From contig PXDL01000439.1 in the NCBI GenBank assembly GCA_003566395.1, positions 1 through 10,413 of the forward strand: DNA of 10,413 nucleotides, in the 5' to 3' direction. Below are positions 7,318 to 10,413 of this stretch, piece by piece. Positions within the stretch are counted from its first letter, which is position 1. The number at the start of each line of letters is the position of its first letter. The position numbers were made by a program, and so were the translations under genes. The notes beneath the pieces are model-generated. The model did not search any database, had not been told where the DNA came from, and saw nothing but the letters and a program-made list of their open reading frames with translations. Source of the DNA: Balneolia bacterium. GTDB lineage: Bacteria; Bacteroidota; Rhodothermia; Balneolales; Cyclonatronaceae.

Positions 7318-7755
7318 TTACTGGAACATGGCTTTGATGCTGCCCCAGGTTCGCCGCACAGCTGTTGACGTGTAGTTGACTTCGGCCTGCCCGATAAACA
7401 TGCGGTCTCCGTTGGTAAATACGGCGGTCAGCTCATACACCACAGGTTCGGTGTTGTCTGATTTACGAAAGACATTACGATCTTTATAATCGTACGATTT
7501 AGGCCCGGCTTGCGGAGGGGTGGCCTGAATATTAGCGATCACCATAAAATCAGTATCGCGCACCATCTTGCGTTTCAGCTCGTAGTGCATCAGGTTTGAT
7601 TCTTCCTGTACCGTCCATTCAAGGAGGATTTCATTTTTCTCCGAGTCCGGTATATCGGCCAAGAATTGGGAAACTACGGCAGAATTAGCAGCAATCAGCA
7701 GAAATGCCGAAATGATACAGAAAAGTAAAATGTAAAGTTGATTCCGTTTTATCAT
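7318..7755 (-). CDS. Small exported or membrane-anchored protein with Fn3-like fold
   Basis: I do not recognise a named family. The 145 residues begin with a positively charged tip and a hydrophobic segment (MIKRN then LYILLFCIISAFLLIAA, about 7-23), a signal peptide or single membrane anchor with no lipobox cysteine after it. The remainder (about 43-128) resembles one fibronectin type III-like beta-sandwich: ILLEWTVQEESNLMHYELKRK, a D-x-x-F-x-x-I-A strand, and VVYELTAVFTNGD. Such modules are common in secreted Bacteroidota proteins. I start at ATG 7753-7755; the frame also has TTG at 7762-7764, but that lies inside a promoter-like TATATTTG and would only add three residues. The stop is 6 bp from the PyrR-like start. 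Whether the two are functionally linked is unknown. Confidence 0.65.
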   Translation of the reverse strand: MIKRNQLYILLFCIISAFLLIAANSAVVSQFLADIPDSEKNEILLEWTVQEESNLMHYELKRKMVRDTDFMVIANIQATPPQAGPKSYDYKDRNVFRKSDNTEPVVYELTAVFTNGDRMFIGQAEVNYTSTAVRRTWGSIKAMFQ

Positions 7756-7761
7756 AACACG

Positions 7762-7769
7762 CAAATATA
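7762..7769 (-). promoter_or_regulatory. Possible Bacteroidota -7 box (TAnnTTTG) for the minus-strand pair
   Basis: TATATTTG on the minus strand matches TAnnTTTG exactly and ends 6 nt before the ATG at 7755. A TTTG at the expected upstream spacing is not seen; the nearest is 12 nt away. If used, transcription would begin at or next to the start codon, giving a nearly leaderless mRNA. Confidence 0.35.
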
Positions 7770-7891
7770 ATAATTTGTTTGCAAAAATAAGCGTCTTAAG
7801 TAATCATTTTCCAATAAACTGCCGGGAGCCGAACCATTTCAGGTTCAATTGTATTAATAAACGACACACAGCCCTACATTAATATCAAAGT

Positions 7892-8740
7892 ATGCAAAAA
7901 AAGGTTTTTCATTTTACCCGCCCGGCGGCCTTGTTGTTCCTGCTTTTCACGGCGGGCTGCACTACTATTGAGATCGGCGAATCCGACGCTTTCGACAATC
8001 ATCAAACGGTAACTCCGGCGAGTTTCACTTCCGAATTTTTCACCCTAACCGAGCTTTCCATACCATCCGGCAGTGATGCAAACCTTAATGCCTGGTGGCT
8101 TCAGCGCGAAGACGCCCGGCATACGGTCATCTATTTCGGTGGTAACGGGTTCCTTCTGGTAAAATCGAAACACTGGATTTCGGCCTGGGAAAAACATCCG
8201 GTCAACCTGATGCTCTTTGATTACCGGGGGTACGGCCTCAGTACAGGCACACCCACGGTCGGGGGCATCATGGCCGACAGCGACACTGTTTATCATTACG
8301 TAACCGATACGCTCAACGTTGAGCCGGAAAGCATCATTTTTCACGGCCACTCGATGGGCAGTTTTGTGGCCGGACGGGCAGTCGGGGAATACAGCGGGGC
8401 CGCTTACATACTTGAGAGCCCGATCACCGAAGCCCAATCCTGGAGCCGGATGCTCGTCCCGTGGCTTTTAAGACCTTTTATCCGGTTCCGTTTTGACGAA
8501 GCCATTGCCGCGCAAAACAATCTGGAGAGGGTCCGTTCAACCGAAAAACCACTGCTCATTCTGGCCGGTGATGAAGACCAAATCACACCGAAGAAAATGG
8601 CGAAGGAACTGTATGAACACGCCTCATCCCCGCTGAAAACCCTCGCTGTTCTTGAAGGGGGCGACCATAACAACTTGCCCGAAAAACCCGCCTACCACGA
8701 CGCATTGCAAGCTTTTCTCGAAGCAATTGAGCAGGAGTAG
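7892..8740 (+). CDS. Lipoprotein alpha/beta hydrolase
   Basis: Serine hydrolase of 282 residues, probably anchored in the envelope. A lipoprotein signal peptide ends in the lipobox FTAGC, with the lipidated cysteine at 23. The hydrolase core follows: oxyanion-hole YFGGNG (81-86); LFDYRGYGLSTGTPT (108-122), as in BEM46/ABHD13-like enzymes; the nucleophile elbow GHSMGS with Ser154; the acid in GDEDQITP (Asp229 most likely); and His259 in GGDHNN. The catalytic triad is therefore complete. The substrate (ester, peptide or thioester) is not evident. Start ATG 7892 is the first methionine ahead of the signal peptide; no Shine-Dalgarno is seen. It is divergent from the small exported protein gene and convergent with gcvP, so it is probably transcribed alone. 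Confidence 0.9.
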   Translation: MQKKVFHFTRPAALLFLLFTAGCTTIEIGESDAFDNHQTVTPASFTSEFFTLTELSIPSGSDANLNAWWLQREDARHTVIYFGGNGFLLVKSKHWISAWEKHPVNLMLFDYRGYGLSTGTPTVGGIMADSDTVYHYVTDTLNVEPESIIFHGHSMGSFVAGRAVGEYSGAAYILESPITEAQSWSRMLVPWLLRPFIRFRFDEAIAAQNNLERVRSTEKPLLILAGDEDQITPKKMAKELYEHASSPLKTLAVLEGGDHNNLPEKPAYHDALQAFLEAIEQE

Positions 8741-8747
8741 TTTTTGC

Positions 8748-8780
8748 AAAAAAAAGAGCAGGCCTTGCATGACCCGCTCT
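8748..8780 (-). terminator. Rho-independent terminator for gcvP
   Basis: On the minus strand, bases 8780-8755 form a 10-bp stem (arms starting AGAGC and ending GCTCT, two G-U pairs) with a 6-nt loop, followed directly by eight or more U (A-run 8748-8755). It lies 84 bp beyond the gcvP stop. On the plus strand the G-U pairs become mismatches and no U-run follows, so it should not serve the hydrolase gene. Confidence 0.85.
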
Positions 8781-8804
8781 CCTCACATTTCTCTTATTCC
8801 AGTT

Positions 8805-8843
8805 ATACATTTCGTATTTACTATCTGTTAATGCGAAATGTAT
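8805..8843. repeat. 39-nt inverted repeat in the gcvP 3' UTR
   Basis: The arms 8805-8818 and 8830-8843 pair over 14 bp with a single T/G wobble on the plus strand; the outer 10 bp (ATACATTTCG and CGAAATGTAT) are perfect. The loop is 11 nt. No T-run follows on either strand, so it is not itself a standard terminator. It lies between the gcvP stop and the gcvP terminator, and beyond the stop of the convergent hydrolase gene. It may be a 3' mRNA-stabilising hairpin, a protein site or part of a small RNA. Confidence 0.6.
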
Positions 8844-8864
8844 CGGTAAAACGTCTCAAAAAAG

Positions 8865-10413
8865 TCAGGATGTGACGTCTTCGAGTCGGGGTTCATCTTC
8901 CCATGCTTCTGTCGGGGGACAGCTGCACATCAAATTCCGATCTCCGTAGGCATCGTCCACGCGGTTGACTGAGGGCCAGAATTTGGAATCGGCCACCCAT
9001 GCCCGCGGAGCATACGCTTGTGAACGGGAATAAGCGTGATTCCAGTCGTCCGCCATCACAACGGCGGCGGTATGAGGCGCCATTTTAAGCGGATTGTCTT
9101 CTTTGTCAAGGCGTCCTTCAGCAACGGCCCGGATTTCATCCCGGATGGCAATCATCATATCACAAAAACGATCCAGTTCTGCTTTGGTTTCGCTTTCGGT
9201 CGGTTCAACCATAATGGTACCTGCCACCGGAAACGACATGGTAGGCGCGTGATACCCGAAATCCATCATACGCTTGGCAATATCAACCGCATCGATACCG
9301 CATTCCTGCTTAAACGGGCGTAGCTCCACAATCATCTCGTGGGCGACCCGACCGCTTTTGCCTTTGTAAAGCACATCATACTGCCCTTTTAACTTAGCGG
9401 CAATGTAGTTGGCGTTCAGAATTGCAAGTTTGGATGCATTGGTAAGTCCCGAGCCTCCCATCATTCTGATATAGGCGTAGGAAATGGTGAGAATACTGGC
9501 ACTTCCGTACGGGGCGGCCGAAATGGCGGTAGTGTGTTTTTCGTGGTTTTCAAGGGTGATGTGACCCGCCAGATAGGGAGCCAGATGTTCCGCAACGGCA
9601 ATAGGTCCCATACCGGGTCCGCCTCCTCCGTGCGGAATACAGAACGTTTTGTGGAGATTCAGATGGCAAACATCGGCACCGATCATGGCCGGTGATGTAA
9701 GTCCGGTCTGAGCATTCATATTAGCGCCGTCCATGTAAACCTGGCCGCCGTTTTTGTGAATGATATCACAAATTTCCCTGATATCTGACTCAAACACCCC
9801 GTGAGTGGACGGATACGTGACCATAAGAGCCGACAGTTGTTCGCTGTGCTTTTCAGCCTTTTGGCGAAGGTCGTCAAGGTCGATGTTTCCGTTTTCATCG
9901 CATTTAACGATAACCACTTTCATACCCGCCATAACCGCACTTGCGGGATTGGTTCCGTGGGCGGATGAAGGAATAAGCGCGACGTTGCGGTTCGTATCAC
10001 CGCGGTCGGCATGGTAGGCGCGTATGGCCATCAAACCGGCATATTCTCCCTGTGCGCCTGAGTTAGGTTGAAGCGAAACGGTATAAAATCCTGTGATTTC
10101 AGACAGCCATTCGGTCAGGTCGCACAGGATTTTGTGATATCCCCTGGTCTGGTCTGAAGGCGCGAACGGATGAAGCCCGTTTACTTCGGGCCAGCTCAGC
10201 GGAATCATCTCGGTAGTGGCATTCAGTTTCATTGTGCACGAACCGAGAGAAATCATCGAATGGGTAAGCGACAAATCTTTGTTTTCAAGACGCTTGAGGT
10301 AGCGCAGCATTTCATGTTCGCTGTGGAATCGGTTGAATACCTCATGGGCCAGAAAGTCCGAAGTGCGAGCCACGGAATCAGGATAGCTCACCGTAATATC
10401 TGCGGATTCATCT
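8865..10413 (-). CDS. gcvP: Glycine dehydrogenase (decarboxylating), P protein, C-terminal half (5' end outside window)
   Basis: PLP-dependent P protein of the glycine cleavage system. It decarboxylates glycine and passes the aminomethyl group to the lipoyl arm of GcvH, feeding one-carbon units to tetrahydrofolate via GcvT. The frame stays open to the window edge; GTG at 10389-10391 is an internal valine. About 515 residues are seen. They correspond closely to the second half of the roughly 960-residue single-chain enzyme, with the domain junction RTSDFLAHEVFNRFHSE, as in the E. coli type. Motifs: SLGSCTMKLN, QPNSGAQGEYAGL, SSAHGTNPASA, DGANMNAQ, and LNLHKTFCIPHGGGGPGMGP with the Schiff-base lysine codon at 9648-9650. 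The end, YGDRNLMCSCPP, is typical. The gene appears intact here. A glycine riboswitch, if any, would be upstream of the window. Its terminator is at 8748-8780. Confidence 0.97.
   Translation of the reverse strand, partial: DESADITVSYPDSVARTSDFLAHEVFNRFHSEHEMLRYLKRLENKDLSLTHSMISLGSCTMKLNATTEMIPLSWPEVNGLHPFAPSDQTRGYHKILCDLTEWLSEITGFYTVSLQPNSGAQGEYAGLMAIRAYHADRGDTNRNVALIPSSAHGTNPASAVMAGMKVVIVKCDENGNIDLDDLRQKAEKHSEQLSALMVTYPSTHGVFESDIREICDIIHKNGGQVYMDGANMNAQTGLTSPAMIGADVCHLNLHKTFCIPHGGGGPGMGPIAVAEHLAPYLAGHITLENHEKHTTAISAAPYGSASILTISYAYIRMMGGSGLTNASKLAILNANYIAAKLKGQYDVLYKGKSGRVAHEMIVELRPFKQECGIDAVDIAKRMMDFGYHAPTMSFPVAGTIMVEPTESETKAELDRFCDMMIAIRDEIRAVAEGRLDKEDNPLKMAPHTAAVVMADDWNHAYSRSQAYAPRAWVADSKFWPSVNRVDDAYGDRNLMCSCPPTEAWEDEPRLEDVTS

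Noticed and set aside
7831..7846. GAACC/GGTTC 5-bp hairpin in the divergent intergenic region
   Set aside because: Short stem with no U-run and no nearby partner; within chance expectation.
7852..7885. Two ATTAAT-containing blocks upstream of the hydrolase as operator half-sites, with TAATAT as a -10 box
   Set aside because: Very AT-rich short words, and no matching -35 element at the right distance.
10389..10391. GTG as the start of a separate GcvP C-terminal subunit (split GcvPB)
   Set aside because: The frame stays open to the window edge, there is no ribosome binding site, and the sequence matches the long single-chain type at its mid-protein junction. The upstream half is outside the window, so this is not fully excluded.

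Overview
The window looks like chromosomal core and household DNA from a member of the Bacteroidota/FCB group, most likely Balneolota or Rhodothermota. Three things point there: a secreted peptidase ending in a FlgD-like/type IX secretion sorting domain with the 'NYPNPFNPET' signature, an outer-membrane barrel of the DUF3078 type, and genes that lack clear Shine-Dalgarno sites (two start at TTG). Base composition looks roughly balanced and I see no abrupt shift. There are no transposases, integrases, tRNAs, CRISPR arrays or phage genes.

Layout. Bases 1-2047 (+): the 3' part of a phosphoglucomutase/phosphomannomutase gene, then murB 11 bp later. A minus-strand terminator (2061-2094) separates murB from a convergent minus-strand run. 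Read in its direction of transcription (right to left), that run holds: a small signal-bearing Fn3-like protein (7755-7318), a PyrR-like phosphoribosyltransferase (7311-6790), a 333-bp AT-rich gap with several palindromes, a DUF3078 barrel (6456-5566), a group II PLP-dependent decarboxylase (5554-4187) and a secreted M14 zinc carboxypeptidase (4114-2117). A divergent intergenic region at 7756-7891 leads to a lipoprotein alpha/beta hydrolase (7892-8740, +). The window ends with the C-terminal half of glycine decarboxylase gcvP (minus), whose 3' UTR carries a long hairpin and a clear terminator.

How the genes may work together. The mutase and MurB both serve sugar-phosphate and cell-envelope metabolism. 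The barrel and decarboxylase are 11 bp apart and are probably co-transcribed; the carboxypeptidase follows 72 bp later. One could imagine peptide trimming outside the cell, passage across the outer membrane and amino-acid decarboxylation inside, but this rests on adjacency alone. GcvP is central one-carbon metabolism and independent of the rest.

I did not find a convincing undescribed system. The best second-look items are small: an unexplained 39-nt hairpin beside gcvP, a palindrome cluster upstream of the barrel gene, terminators whose G-U pairs make them strand-specific, and an orphan PyrR-like gene.
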